Positions 44,414 to 54,265 of a stretch of DNA of 64,000 nucleotides are shown piece after piece. The translations under genes were made by a program, and so were the position numbers. Source of the DNA: Actinophytocola gossypii (GTDB taxonomy: Bacteria > Actinomycetota > Actinomycetes > Mycobacteriales > Pseudonocardiaceae); contig NZ_JAFFZE010000015.1 of NCBI RefSeq assembly GCF_025165815.1, forward strand, positions 1-64,000, written 5' to 3'. A model generated the notes under the pieces. That model was not told the DNA's origin and made no database searches. It was given only the letters and a program-made list of their open reading frames with translations. Numbering within the stretch: the first letter of the stretch is position 1; each line of letters starts with the position of its first letter.

Positions 44414-45383
44414 CCGGCTTGCGCGAGGCCACCTGCACCAGGCCCGCGCCGCCCAGCAGCACCGCCGCGCCGGCGATCTGCACGACCGTGAGCGTCTGGT
44501 CGAGCACCAGCCAGGCCATGGTCGTGGCGACCACCGGCTCGCAGAGCGCGAGCACGCTGGCCACGTTGGCCGGCAGGTGCCGCAGCGCGCTGATCGAGAA
44601 CAGGTAGGCGAGCGCCGTGCTCATCACCGCGCAGGCCACCAGCAGCGTCCACACCGGGACCCGCCAGGCGCCGAAGTCGGTGACCCGCGCCAGCGTCTCG
44701 CCGGGCAGTGACCACGGCGGCGCGATCACCGCGATCGCGACCGCGCCGGCGACCATGCCCCAGGTCACCATGCCGATCGGGGTGAGGGTCCTCGTCGCCG
44801 TGGTCATCCCGTGCTCGCCGAGCAGGAAGTACCCGGCCGAGCACAGCGCGGCGCCGATGCCGGCGAGCAGGCCGACCGCGTCCAGCCGCAGGCCCTGCCA
44901 GACCTGGGCGACCATCGCCAGCCCGACCAGCGCCAGGATCGTGCCGGCCCACATCCGGGCGGGCATGACCGTCCGGCGCACGAACCGCACCCACAGGGCG
45001 ACCAGGACCGGCGAGGTGAACTCGAGCAGCAGCGCGACGCCGATCGGGATCCGGGCCACCGCGGCGAAGTAGAGCAGCTGCACCCCGGCGACGCCGACCA
45101 GCCCGTAGGCGACGAGCAGCCGCAGGTCCGCGCGCCGCACCCGCAGCAGCGCGGGCCGGGTCAGGCCGACCACGACGAGCAGCACCAGCGCGGCCAGCCC
45201 GATGCGCACGCTGGCCACCTGCTGCGGGCTCAGCCCGGCGTCCATGGCCGGCTTGGCGAGCACCCCGGAGCTGCCGAAGCAGAACGAGGCGACGATCACG
45301 AGGAGCGTGCCCCTACGCCTAACCAGCGTCTCGCTTTCGGTGGTTGAGCGGCGCGCGTCCGCGACCGTGCCGGATGTCGTCAT
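44400..45383 (-). CDS. EamA/DMT family transporter
   Basis: 327 residues with ten predicted transmembrane helices in two EamA repeats, the drug/metabolite transporter plan used by amino-acid and metabolite exporters. The start at ATG 45383 is preferred; GTG 45419 is an in-frame alternative. It ends 14 bp inside the convergent rnj gene. It is divergent from an Lrp-type regulator with a palindromic site between them, which suggests export of an amino acid under Lrp control. Substrate unknown. Confidence 0.88.
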
Positions 45384-45470
45384 CGCGACGGAGACCTTTC
45401 CTGCCAGTGGATTCCCCACTCGAAGGCTATGTCAGCCGGCGCGAGCGCCGATTGAATTCTGTCCCGGGAT

Positions 45471-45489
45471 CACGCAAGATTTTTGCGTG
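45471..45489. promoter_or_regulatory. Lrp-type operator over the regulator's own start
   Basis: CACGCAA-GATTT-TTGCGTG is a perfect 7-bp inverted repeat with an AT-rich centre. It ends exactly on the GTG start codon (45487–45489) of the Lrp-like gene, and it lies 88 bp from the divergent exporter start. Shape and position fit an Lrp/AsnC autoregulatory site. Confidence 0.65.
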
Positions 45490-45975
45490 AAGAAGTCCCA
45501 GATCGTGCTCGACGACACCGACCACCACCTGCTCGACGAACTCCAGGCCGACGCGGGCCGCACCCTGCGCGAACTCGGCGACCTCGTCGGCCTTTCCCCG
45601 AGCGCGGTGCAGCGCAGGATGGGCCGCTACCGCGCCTCGGGTCTGCTGTCCCGCACCGCCGCCGTGCTCGACCCGAGCGCCAGCCCCGACCTCGTACTCG
45701 CGGTGTGCCTGGTGCAGGTGGAGCGCGAGTCCCGCCGGCTGCACGAGGCGTTCAACCGCCGTCTGCTGGCGACCCCGGAGGTGCAGCAGGCGTACACGGT
45801 GTACGGCGAGTGGGACTACGTCGTGGTGCTGGCCGCCGGCGGGATGGCGCACTTCAACGAGGTGTCCGAGCGGCTGTTCATGGACGCCCACAACGTGCGC
45901 AAGTACTCCACGCTGTTCGTCGTGGACCCCGTCCGCACCGGCGCCGCGATCCCCACCCGCGCGCTCAGGCCGTAG
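45487..45975 (+). CDS. Lrp/AsnC family transcriptional regulator
   Basis: 162 residues. N-terminal winged helix: LDDTDHHLLDELQADAGRTL, then RELGDLVGLSPSAVQRRMGR. The C-terminal RAM (ACT-like) ligand domain has VQQAYTVYGEWDYVVVLAAG, the family pattern V..ay.vtG..D....v. GTG start with no Shine-Dalgarno, so the mRNA may be leaderless or nearly so. Divergent from the EamA exporter, hence the likely regulator of that gene. Overlaps the convergent acyltransferase gene by 11 bp. Confidence 0.9.
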   Translation: MKKSQIVLDDTDHHLLDELQADAGRTLRELGDLVGLSPSAVQRRMGRYRASGLLSRTAAVLDPSASPDLVLAVCLVQVERESRRLHEAFNRRLLATPEVQQAYTVYGEWDYVVVLAAGGMAHFNEVSERLFMDAHNVRKYSTLFVVDPVRTGAAIPTRALRP

Positions 45976-46783
45976 GCCGCCACGGGCTCGTGCTGTCCGT
46001 CGGCCGGGTCGGGTCGTAGAAGCGGGGCGTGTCCGGCTCGTCCGCGCGCAACGGCACCAGGTCGTCGGTGATCGCCCGCATGATCCGCTTGTGCGCGCGC
46101 ACCGCGTCCCCCGGCTTGCCCGCGGCCAGGTCCGACAGGTCCACGCGCTCGCCGAAGTGGACCCGGAACAGCGGCCGGTCGCGGATCGCGCGCAGCCCCG
46201 AGGTCACCAGCGGCATGAGGTCCCGCCAGCTGTTCACCCGCTCGGTGCCCCAGTACACCGCCTCGTGCGCGCCCCACTGGCTGATCGTCATCACCGGCAC
46301 GTCGGCCGCCAGCGCCATCCTGGCCAGGCCCGTCTTGCCGCGCTCCGGCCACAGGCCGGGGGTCCGGCTGATCCGGCCCTCCGGGTACACCAGCACCGGA
46401 CCTGACGCGGACCGCAGCGCGTCGATGGTCCTGGTGAACGCCTCGGCGACGTTGCTCTTGCCCCGGTCGACCCGGATCGAGCCGCCCTGCTTGAGCCCCC
46501 AGCCGATCACCGGCGTGTCGAGCAGCCCGGCGGTCAGCAGGAACCGCGGGTTCACCCCGGCCTCGCGCAGGGCCGCGGTCAGCACGAACGCGTCGAACAT
46601 GCCGATGTGGTTCGCCGCGATCAGGCCGGGCCGGTCGCGCAGCTCCGGCGGGATCGTGCCGGTGACCTCCAGTCGCCCGAGCAGCCGGACGAGCCCCCGG
46701 TCGACCTGGGTCATCGCCCACCAGGCCGGGGAGGCCCCGGATCGGCGTGTCGGCTCGGTGTTGTGGTGGAACAGCGCGACCAT
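45965..46783 (-). CDS. Lysophospholipid acyltransferase (PlsC-type)
   Basis: 272 residues. Acyltransferase motif I H(X)4D is NHIGMFD (AANHIGMFDAFVL); motif II region is GGSIRVDRG; motif III is VYPEGRIS. It esterifies the sn-2 position of lysophosphatidate or a related acceptor at the membrane. The ATG at 46783 is chosen because it gives the family-sized protein. It is divergent from ftsK, with 100 nt between the starts. Confidence 0.88.
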   Translation of the reverse strand: MVALFHHNTEPTRRSGASPAWWAMTQVDRGLVRLLGRLEVTGTIPPELRDRPGLIAANHIGMFDAFVLTAALREAGVNPRFLLTAGLLDTPVIGWGLKQGGSIRVDRGKSNVAEAFTRTIDALRSASGPVLVYPEGRISRTPGLWPERGKTGLARMALAADVPVMTISQWGAHEAVYWGTERVNSWRDLMPLVTSGLRAIRDRPLFRVHFGERVDLSDLAAGKPGDAVRAHKRIMRAITDDLVPLRADEPDTPRFYDPTRPTDSTSPWRPTA

Positions 46784-46883
46784 GGCGGGAGCATCGCACG
46801 ACCCCCTCCGGCGGAGATCATGCGGGCGGGGACCCGTGTGGCACGAGTGACTCATGGGGTGGGGGCCGACTACCGTGGAGAAC

Positions 46884-49448
46884 ATGGCGAACCGGACTGC
46901 AGCCTCGAAGACCGCCAAGAGCCGCGGGGGCTCCGGGTCCGGCCGTTCGTCGACCAGGCCCTCCTCGTCCCGGACGACGTCGAAGTCGGCGTCGAAGTCG
47001 GGAGCGTCGAAGTCTTCCTCGGCCCGCACCGGCACCACCCGCGCCAAGAGCTCCGCCACCCGCCGTCCGCCCGCGCGCCGCAAGGGCGGGGTGGGCCGCA
47101 CGGTCGGCCGCGGCCTGCGCGGAAGCTGGAACCTGGTGGCCAAGGGCGCCGGCGGAATCGCCCGCACGGTCGGCCGCACCAAGGACCTCGACCCGGCGCA
47201 CCGCCGGGACGGTCTCGCGTTCGCGCTGATCGCCGTCGGAGTCATCGCCGGCGCCGGCATCTGGTGGAAGGCGGGCGGCCCGGTCGGCGGCTGGCTCGAG
47301 ATCGGCGTGCGGTCCTCGATCGGCGCGGCGGCGATGGCGCTGCCGATGGTGCTGCTGGTCATCGGCGTCACGCTGATGCGCTCGGACCCACAGCCGGAGA
47401 AGCGGCCCCGGCTGGTGGTCGGCACCCTGCTGTTCGCCATGGCGTTCCTGGGGATCCTGCACGTGTTCAGCGACCTGCCCGAGGACAACGCCGGCCGGAT
47501 GTACGGCGGCGGCGCGCTCGGGTACTTCTCCGGCGGGATGCTGGCCAAGGGCGTGACGTCCTGGGTGGCGGTGCCGCTGCTGGTGCTGGTGCTCGGCTTC
47601 GGTGTGCTGGTGTTCACCGGTACGCGCTTCCGCGACATCCCGACCCGGCTGCGCGAGCTCGGCATGGAGCCGGAGGACGACGTCGACGTCGACGACCGCC
47701 TCGACCTGCCCGGCGAGGAGGAGGCCCCCGCGGCGGAAACCAAGCTGCGACGCCCGTCGCGCCGCCGCCAGGCGTCGATGGCCGACGACCCGCCGGCGGA
47801 CGACCAGGCCGAGTCCGCGGTCGAGGTCCCCGTGGAGGTGGCCAAGCCGACCCCGAGCCCGCGCAAGCGCCCCACCGTGCGGCCCGAGCAGGTCAAGGAG
47901 ACCCAGCCGGCCAAGGAGCCGACCGGCCAGCTCGCGCTCACCCGGGCCGTGGACGGCGACTACACGCTGCCCGACCCGTCGATCCTGGCCGGCGGTGACC
48001 CGCCCAAGTCCCGCAGCCGCGCCAACGACGCCATGATCGAGGCGATCACCGGCGTGCTGGACCAGTTCTCGATCGACGCGCAGGTCACCGGCTTCACCCG
48101 GGGCCCGACGGTCACCCGGTACGAGGTGGAGCTGGGACCGGGCGTGAAGGTCGAGAAGATCACCGCGCTGACCAAGAACATCGCCTACGCCGCCGCGACC
48201 GACAACGTGCGGCTGCTGGCCCCGATCCCCGGCAAGTCCGCGGTCGGCATCGAGGTGCCGAACAGCGACCGCGAGATGGTCCGCCTCGGCGACGTGCTGC
48301 GGTCGACCACCGCGGTGTCCGACACCCACCCGATGGTGATCGGCCTCGGCAAGGACATCGAGGGCCACATGGTCACCGCGAACCTGTCGAAGATGCCGCA
48401 CCTGCTGTGCGCCGGCTCGACCGGTTCCGGCAAGTCGAGCTTCGTCAACTCGATGCTGGTGTCCCTGCTCGCCCGGGCCACCCCGGACGAGGTCCGGATG
48501 GTCCTGATCGACCCCAAGATGGTGGAGCTGACCCCGTACGAGGGGATCCCGCACCTGATCACGCCGATCATCACGCAGCCGAAGAAGGCCGCGGCGGCGC
48601 TGGCGTGGCTGGTCGAGGAGATGGAGCAGCGCTACCAGGACATGCAGGCCAACCGGGTGCGCCACATCGACGACTTCAACCGGAAGGTGCGGTCGGGCGA
48701 GATCACCGCGCCACCCGGGTCGGAGCGCGAGTACCGCCCGTACCCGTACATCCTGGCCATCGTCGACGAGCTTGCCGACCTGATGATGACCGCGCCGAGG
48801 GATGTCGAGGACGCCATCGTCCGGATCACCCAGAAGGCCCGGGCGGCCGGCATCCACCTGGTCCTGGCGACCCAGCGCCCGTCGGTCGACGTGGTCACCG
48901 GCCTGATCAAGACCAACGTCCCGTCCCGCCTGGCGTTCGCCACGTCGTCCCTGACCGACTCCCGCGTCATCCTCGACCAGCCGGGCGCCGAGAAGCTGAT
49001 CGGCATGGGCGACGGCCTGTACCTGCCGATGGGCGCGTCGAAGCCGGTCCGCATCCAGGGCGCGTTCATCACCGACGACGAGATCAACGCGATCGTGTCG
49101 TTCGTCAAGGAGCAGGCGCAGCCCGAGTACACCGAGGGCGTCACCGCGGCCAAGGCAGGCGAGAAGAAGGAGATCGACGAGGACATCGGCGACGACCTGG
49201 ACGTGCTGCTCCAGGCGGCCGAGCTGGTGGTCACCTCCCAGTTCGGCTCGACGTCGATGCTCCAGCGCAAGCTCCGCGTCGGCTTCGCCAAGGCAGGCCG
49301 CCTGATGGACCTCCTGGAGAGCCGAGGCGTCGTCGGCCCGTCCGAGGGCTCCAAGGCCCGCGACGTCCTCATCAAACCGGACGAGCTGGACAGCATCCTC
49401 TACCTCATCCGCGGCGGCGACCCCACCGGCGGAAGCTCCGACGACTAG
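46884..49448 (+). CDS. ftsK: DNA translocase FtsK/SpoIIIE
   Basis: 854-residue septal DNA pump. Order: a Ser/Lys/Arg-rich cytoplasmic start (about 90 residues), four transmembrane helices (about residues 110–260), a disordered linker, then the motor. Walker A is GSTGSGKSS, Walker B LAIVDELADLMM, with the ATQRPSVDVVTG block. The C-terminal gamma winged helix (VTSQFGSTSMLQRKLRVGFA) reads polar DNA sequences. The ATG at 46884 follows GGAG. Neighbour order ftsK–argA–…–pgsA–clgR matches mycobacteria. It abuts the convergent lipoprotein amidase by one base. Confidence 0.96.
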   Translation: MANRTAASKTAKSRGGSGSGRSSTRPSSSRTTSKSASKSGASKSSSARTGTTRAKSSATRRPPARRKGGVGRTVGRGLRGSWNLVAKGAGGIARTVGRTKDLDPAHRRDGLAFALIAVGVIAGAGIWWKAGGPVGGWLEIGVRSSIGAAAMALPMVLLVIGVTLMRSDPQPEKRPRLVVGTLLFAMAFLGILHVFSDLPEDNAGRMYGGGALGYFSGGMLAKGVTSWVAVPLLVLVLGFGVLVFTGTRFRDIPTRLRELGMEPEDDVDVDDRLDLPGEEEAPAAETKLRRPSRRRQASMADDPPADDQAESAVEVPVEVAKPTPSPRKRPTVRPEQVKETQPAKEPTGQLALTRAVDGDYTLPDPSILAGGDPPKSRSRANDAMIEAITGVLDQFSIDAQVTGFTRGPTVTRYEVELGPGVKVEKITALTKNIAYAAATDNVRLLAPIPGKSAVGIEVPNSDREMVRLGDVLRSTTAVSDTHPMVIGLGKDIEGHMVTANLSKMPHLLCAGSTGSGKSSFVNSMLVSLLARATPDEVRMVLIDPKMVELTPYEGIPHLITPIITQPKKAAAALAWLVEEMEQRYQDMQANRVRHIDDFNRKVRSGEITAPPGSEREYRPYPYILAIVDELADLMMTAPRDVEDAIVRITQKARAAGIHLVLATQRPSVDVVTGLIKTNVPSRLAFATSSLTDSRVILDQPGAEKLIGMGDGLYLPMGASKPVRIQGAFITDDEINAIVSFVKEQAQPEYTEGVTAAKAGEKKEIDEDIGDDLDVLLQAAELVVTSQFGSTSMLQRKLRVGFAKAGRLMDLLESRGVVGPSEGSKARDVLIKPDELDSILYLIRGGDPTGGSSDD

Positions 49449-50390
49449 TCAGCCGGCCATGGCGAGGTCGAAGTCGTGGACGCGGTCCAGGTTGCCGGCG
49501 GTGGCCAGGTGGATGTCGCCGGCGCGGAGGCCGTAGACCACGGACCACTGGGTGTGGTTCTGCCGCACCCGGTCGAGCAGGTCCATCGCCGAGCGCCAGT
49601 CGGTCGCTCCGGGCAGGCCTTCGGTGGCGGTGCGGTAGCGGCGGTCGGCCTGGCGGGACTCCTCGGTCGATTCGGCCATCGTGAAGTTGACGGCGGTGCG
49701 GACCGGCAGCACGGACACCTCACCGTCGACGAACTCGATCACGACCGAGCGGCCGGTGGCGTCCGCGACCAGGTAGTGCAGGGACGGGCCGCCGGAGAAG
49801 TCGATGTTGTGCTCCTCGAAGACCGCTACCGCCTCGTCGACGGTCGACGCCTCGTCCAGGACCAGGCGGATCGCTCGGAGGCCGCCCACCGTCGGGCGCT
49901 CGGGGCCGGTGCCGGTGTCGGCCTCCGGGACGGCGGCCAGGCCGATCGCCAGGCCCTCGGCGTTCATGCCGTCCACCGGGAGCAGCGGGGCGTCGACCAG
50001 CAGGTCGCGGTCGGCTCCGGCCGGGTCGGCGGCGCCCAGGATCCGCAGGTCGACCATCGACACCGACGCGTGGCCGTCCGGCGGGTCGGTGAACAGCAGC
50101 ATCGCGGGGCCGTGGTTCCAGTCGAAGTTGCGGGCGAACAGCGGATCCGCCTCGGCGCCGGCCAGGAACAGTGAGCAGCCGTACGGGGTCGCCGGTGGGG
50201 GAGTGGTCACGCCCTTCATCCGGTCGTAGCCGCCCTCGTACCGCATCGTCCACAGTGGATGGTCGTCGAGCTTCTCCAGGGAGTCGAGGGAGGCTCGCCA
50301 GTCGGGCGCGGTTCTCGGGGCGGCCGGGCTCGTCTGGCAGCCAGACAGCGCCAGGACGACCAGTGCGACCACCGCGACGAGGCGCCTCAT
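49449..50390 (-). CDS. Lipoprotein Ntn hydrolase (linear amide C-N hydrolase / acyltransferase type)
   Basis: 313 residues. Signal peptide with lipobox LALSGC (Cys18). The domain resembles the choloylglycine hydrolase/isopenicillin acyltransferase families: candidate nucleophile Cys72 in TPYGCSLFLAG, Asp90 in ARNFDW 18 residues later (as expected for Ntn Cys enzymes), and the later blocks DGMNAEGLAIGL and NFTMAE. Activation would need cleavage before Cys72. Possible substrates are acyl amides such as N-acyl homoserine lactones, beta-lactams or acyl amino acids; none can be chosen from sequence. Confidence 0.82.
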   Translation of the reverse strand: MRRLVAVVALVVLALSGCQTSPAAPRTAPDWRASLDSLEKLDDHPLWTMRYEGGYDRMKGVTTPPPATPYGCSLFLAGAEADPLFARNFDWNHGPAMLLFTDPPDGHASVSMVDLRILGAADPAGADRDLLVDAPLLPVDGMNAEGLAIGLAAVPEADTGTGPERPTVGGLRAIRLVLDEASTVDEAVAVFEEHNIDFSGGPSLHYLVADATGRSVVIEFVDGEVSVLPVRTAVNFTMAESTEESRQADRRYRTATEGLPGATDWRSAMDLLDRVRQNHTQWSVVYGLRAGDIHLATAGNLDRVHDFDLAMAG

Positions 50391-50471
50391 GGCGAGATGA
50401 TAAGAGTCTTTACCAGAAGTGATCAAGTCGTTACGGTGAGGTCATCCGAACCATGTGCCAAAGGGGGCACC

Positions 50472-51620
50472 ATGCGTCGTCTGCTCGTCGGAACCCTGCT
50501 CGCCGCGTTGGCCGTCACCGGTCCGCCGGCCGCCGCCGAGGAAGTCGTCCAGAACACCGCCGAATCCACCGTCGAATCCTCCGCGCCCGGTGATGTCGTC
50601 ACCGCTCGCCAGATCTCCGCGCCGGGCTTCTTCTACGCCCGCACCTGGTCGATCACCTACACCTCGACCTCCGCCACCGGCCAGCCGATCACGGTCAGCG
50701 GCACCGTCATCGTCCCGTACGGCGCCGACGAGGACACCCCGGTCGTCGGGTACGCGCCCGGCACCCACGGCCTCGGCGACCAGTGCGCTCCGTCCCGCCA
50801 CCTGGAGGCCGGGGACGAGACCGAGGGCCTGCTCATCCACCAGTACGCGATCCGCGGGTTCGCCGTCGCGGTGACCGACTACGAGGGCCTGGGCACCCCG
50901 GGCGAGCACACCTACATCGCCGGCCGCGCCGAGGGCAACGCCACGCTCGACGTGGTCCGCGCCGCGCTCCGGCTGCCCGGCACCGGCCTGTCCCCGTCGA
51001 CCGACGTCGCCGTCGTCGGGTACTCGCAGGGCGGGCACGCCTCCGGCTGGGCGGCCGAGCTCGCCCCGACCTACGCCCCGGAGCTGAACATCGCCGCGTA
51101 CGCGGTCGGCGCCCCGCCCGCGCACCTGCGCACGGTCGCCGAGCACAACGACGGCGGCGACAACGTCGGGCTGGTCATGGCCGCGGGCTTCGGCATGGAC
51201 GTCACCTACCCGGAACTCGACCTGGCCCCGTACCTGAACGACGAGGGTCGCGCCGCGTTCGCCGACATCCGCGACGACTGCACCGCCGACCTGACGAAGT
51301 ACGCCGGGCACTCGATGGCCGACTACACCACCGAGGACGTGCTCGCCCGCCCGGAGTGGACGGCGAGGGTCGACGAGCAGAACCTCGGCGGCGGCACCCC
51401 CGAGGCCCCGGTGCTGCTCTACCACTCCAACGGCGACGAGATCCTCCCGGTCCAGGTCAGCGTCGACCTCCGCGCCGACTGGTGCGGCGACGGGGCCAAC
51501 GTCACCTTCTGGCGCACGCACACCGGCGCCCACTTCACCACGGCGGCCGTCATGAGCCCGGCGGTCACCGACTGGGTCGCCGACCGCCTGGCCGGCCGCT
51601 CCACGGGAGGCAACTGCTAG
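50472..51620 (+). CDS. Secreted lipase (LIP family)
   Basis: 382 residues. Sec signal MRRLLVGTLLAALAVTGPPA ending near AAAEE. Alpha/beta hydrolase of the secretory lipase family: oxyanion-region YAPGTHGLGDQC, DYEGLGTPGEHTY, nucleophile GYSQGGH, acid Asp in HSNGDEILPV and the His in HTGAHFT. The four visible cysteines probably form two disulfides. ATG preceded by AAGGGGG. Hydrolyses triacylglycerols or esters outside the cell. A bidirectional terminator separates it from a convergent phospholipase A2. Confidence 0.9.
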   Translation: MRRLLVGTLLAALAVTGPPAAAEEVVQNTAESTVESSAPGDVVTARQISAPGFFYARTWSITYTSTSATGQPITVSGTVIVPYGADEDTPVVGYAPGTHGLGDQCAPSRHLEAGDETEGLLIHQYAIRGFAVAVTDYEGLGTPGEHTYIAGRAEGNATLDVVRAALRLPGTGLSPSTDVAVVGYSQGGHASGWAAELAPTYAPELNIAAYAVGAPPAHLRTVAEHNDGGDNVGLVMAAGFGMDVTYPELDLAPYLNDEGRAAFADIRDDCTADLTKYAGHSMADYTTEDVLARPEWTARVDEQNLGGGTPEAPVLLYHSNGDEILPVQVSVDLRADWCGDGANVTFWRTHTGAHFTTAAVMSPAVTDWVADRLAGRSTGGNC

Positions 51621-51622
51621 TC

Positions 51623-51653
51623 GATCGGGGGCACGCCCGGCGTGCCCCCGATC
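51623..51653. terminator. Bidirectional terminator between lipase and phospholipase
   Basis: GATCGGGGGCACGCC (51623–51637) and GGCGTGCCCCCGATC (51639–51653) form a near-perfect 15-bp inverted repeat around a single base; 13 bp or so can pair in RNA. It serves both convergent genes. Confidence 0.75.
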
Positions 51654-51662
51654 AACGAACCG

Positions 51663-52181
51663 TCACCGCGCGGCGGCCACGGCGGCCTTCCGCACCGACG
51701 GCTGGTCCAGGATCTCGGCGGTGGTCATCGAGCTGCCGCCGAACTGGCGCACGGCCGCGTAGTACACGTCGGCGAACCGGTTGCACGCCCAGTTGCCGTC
51801 GCACACCACGTACATGTCGGACTTGAACCTGTTGTCGATGGTCAGCCGGTTGCCCTCGGTGAACCGGGCCTGCCGCTTGTAGTTGCGGTAGCCGAAGTCG
51901 TGCCGGTGGCAGGCCCGCACCAGGTTGAACCCGAACGGGTTGTCCGGCGAGTTCGAGCAGCCGTCGGACGACCAGTCGAGCTGGTTGCCGTACGGCCGCT
52001 GCGCGCGCAGGTCCTGGAACCCGCCCAGGCTGGTGCTGAACATGTACCGGTCGGTGACGGTGCGGAGGTCGCCGGGGCTCAGATCGGCCTGGGCGGTTCC
52101 CACTCCGACGAGCAGGGTGCCCGCCATCGCGATCGCGGTGACGAGTGCACGGGCGGCACGACGCAGGGTTGACGTGGCCAC
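51663..52181 (-). CDS. Secreted bacterial phospholipase A2
   Basis: 172 residues. A signal peptide (VATSTLRRAARALVTAIAMA … GTAQA) starts from a GTG at 52181 with GAGGGAG 7 nt upstream. The mature enzyme is the small prokaryotic PLA2 type: DGCSNSPDN followed by ACHRHDFGYRNY, where His and Asp are the catalytic pair, and a second Cys pair (VVCDGNWACNRFA). It hydrolyses the sn-2 ester of phospholipids with Ca2+. Together with the facing lipase it forms an extracellular lipid-degrading pair. Confidence 0.92.
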   Translation of the reverse strand: MATSTLRRAARALVTAIAMAGTLLVGVGTAQADLSPGDLRTVTDRYMFSTSLGGFQDLRAQRPYGNQLDWSSDGCSNSPDNPFGFNLVRACHRHDFGYRNYKRQARFTEGNRLTIDNRFKSDMYVVCDGNWACNRFADVYYAAVRQFGGSSMTTAEILDQPSVRKAAVAAAR

Positions 52182-52296
52182 GCTTGATCTCCCTCGTGAG
52201 GCACGGACCCGCCCGGTGCGGGCCCTGATCAATTACGCCGTGGCCGCGTGAACTTCGTAACCCCCCAACAGGCTAATAATGGGTATCGAAAGTGAT

Positions 52297-52794
52297 TCAC
52301 AGCTCCAGCAGCATCCGGCTGTTCCCCAGCGTGTTCGGCTTGACGTAGGGCAGGTCGAGGAACTCCGCCACCCCCTCGTCGACCGACCGCCGCATCTCCT
52401 CGTACACCTCCGGGCTCACCGGCGTCCCGTCGATCTCGACGAACCCGTGCCTGGCGAAGAACTCGGTCTCGAACGTCAGCACGAACACCCGCGCCAGGCC
52501 CAGCTCGCGCGCCACCCCGATCAGCGCCTCCACGATCCGTCCGCCCGCGCCGAGCCGCAGCGCGTGCGGCAGCACCGCGATCGACCGGATCTCCGCGATG
52601 TCCTCCCACAGCACGTGCAGCGCCCCGCAGCCGACGATCTCGCCGTCCACCTCGGCAACCCAGAACTCCTGCACGTCCTCGTACAGGCTGACCAGCTCCT
52701 TGGCCAGCAGCACCTTGCCCACGTAGGTGTCGACGACCGACTTGATCGCCCGCACGTCACCGATCCGCGCGCGGCGGACCACCACCTGACTCAC
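52297..52794 (-). CDS. argA: Amino-acid N-acetyltransferase (short ArgA-type NAGS)
   Basis: 165-residue GNAT-only N-acetylglutamate synthase, first step of arginine synthesis, the short form known from Mycobacterium tuberculosis (Rv2747) and Streptomyces. Recognised from [39 protein letters not shown], the acetyl-CoA block [20 protein letters not shown], and [12 protein letters not shown]. Position next to ftsK and pgsA, as in mycobacteria, supports the assignment. Confidence 0.9.
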   Translation of the reverse strand: MSQVVVRRARIGDVRAIKSVVDTYVGKVLLAKELVSLYEDVQEFWVAEVDGEIVGCGALHVLWEDIAEIRSIAVLPHALRLGAGGRIVEALIGVARELGLARVFVLTFETEFFARHGFVEIDGTPVSPEVYEEMRRSVDEGVAEFLDLPYVKPNTLGNSRMLLEL

Positions 52795-52846
52795 CCGACC
52801 AAACTATCCGGCGTCATCCGCGACCTCGCCGGTTACCCTGAGAGCC

Positions 52847-54265
52847 GTGCCCACTCCACCACCGTCGCGCCGTGCCGCCCTGCTCACCCTCGGATGTGCC
52901 CGCAACGAGGTCGACTCCGAGGAACTCGCCGGGCGGCTCGCCGACGGCGGCTGGCAGCTGACCCAGGACGCCGAGGGCGCCGACGTCGTCGTCGTCAACA
53001 CCTGCGGCTTCGTCGAGTCGGCCAAGAAGGACTCCGTCGACACCCTCCTCCAGGCGGCCGACACCGGCGCGAAGGTCGTCGCCGTCGGCTGCATGGCCGA
53101 GCGGTACGGCGCCGAGCTCGCCGAGAGCCTCCCCGAGGCCGCCGCCGTGCTCGGCTTCGATCACTACCCGACCCTGGGCGAGCGGCTCGACGACGTGGTC
53201 GCCGGCCGCGCGGTCGCCGCGCACACCCCGACCGACCGCCGCACCCTGCTGCCGATCAGCCCGGTCCAGCGCCCGGCCGTCGACCTCGCCGTTCCCGGCC
53301 ACGGCTGGGGACCCCGCGTGCTGCGCAAGCGCCTCGACGACGCCCCGGTCGCCGCGCTCAAGATCGCCTCCGGCTGCGACCGGCGGTGCTCGTTCTGTGC
53401 GATCCCGTCGTTCCGCGGCGCGTTCGTCTCCCGCCCGCCGGAGGAGATCCTGGCCGAGGCGGCCTGGCTCGCCGGCCAGGGTGTCCGCGAGCTGTTCCTG
53501 GTCAGCGAGAACTCCACCTCCTACGGCAAGGACCTCGGTCGCGAGCACGGCGGCCCGGAGGCGCTCGAGCGGCTGCTGCCCCGGCTCGCCGCGCTCGACG
53601 GTGTCGAGCGGGTGCGGGTGTCCTACCTGCAGCCCGCCGAAACCCGCCCCGGCCTGCTGCGCGCGATCGCCGGCACCGAGGGCGTGGCGAACTACTTCGA
53701 CATGTCCTTCCAGCACGCCAGCTCGACCGTGCTGCGCCGGATGCGCCGCTTCGGCGGCACCGAGTCCTTCCTCGCCCTGGTCGAGCAGATCCGCGAACTC
53801 GCGCCGGACGCCGGCATCCGCAGCAACGTGATCGTCGGCTTCCCGGGCGAGACCGAGGACGAACTGGCCGAGCTGGAGCACTTCCTGACCGAGGCCCGCC
53901 TGGACGTGGTCGGCGTGTTCGGCTACTCCGACGAGGACGGCACCGAGGCCGAGCGGCTCGGCGGCAAGCTCGACGAGGACGAGGTCGCCGAGCGGGTGAC
54001 GCGCGTCTCCGACCTGGTCGAACAGCTCACCACCCAGCGCGCGGAGGACCGGATCGGCGACGAGGTGCTGGTGCTGGTCGAACGCGTCGAAGAAGGTGAG
54101 CGCGCGGGCCGGGCCGCCCACCAGGGTCCCGAGGTGGACGGCGAGTGCCTGCTCACCGGCGACCAGGACCTGGCGGTCGGCGACCTGGTCCGGGGCAAGG
54201 TGGTGGGGTCGGAAGGCGTCGACCTGGTGGTCGCGCCGGCCGAGGTCGTCAAGGGCTCCCCGTGA
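52847..54265 (+). CDS. rimO: Ribosomal protein S12 methylthiotransferase RimO
   Basis: 472-residue radical SAM enzyme that methylthiolates an Asp of ribosomal protein S12. N-terminal UPF0004 domain with three cysteines for the auxiliary cluster ([24 protein letters not shown]), radical SAM motif CDRRCSFC, and a C-terminal TRAM domain. The family is distinguished from MiaB by LGCARNxVDSE. GTG start. Its stop overlaps the pgsA start (GTGA). Confidence 0.95.
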   Translation: MPTPPPSRRAALLTLGCARNEVDSEELAGRLADGGWQLTQDAEGADVVVVNTCGFVESAKKDSVDTLLQAADTGAKVVAVGCMAERYGAELAESLPEAAAVLGFDHYPTLGERLDDVVAGRAVAAHTPTDRRTLLPISPVQRPAVDLAVPGHGWGPRVLRKRLDDAPVAALKIASGCDRRCSFCAIPSFRGAFVSRPPEEILAEAAWLAGQGVRELFLVSENSTSYGKDLGREHGGPEALERLLPRLAALDGVERVRVSYLQPAETRPGLLRAIAGTEGVANYFDMSFQHASSTVLRRMRRFGGTESFLALVEQIRELAPDAGIRSNVIVGFPGETEDELAELEHFLTEARLDVVGVFGYSDEDGTEAERLGGKLDEDEVAERVTRVSDLVEQLTTQRAEDRIGDEVLVLVERVEEGERAGRAAHQGPEVDGECLLTGDQDLAVGDLVRGKVVGSEGVDLVVAPAEVVKGSP

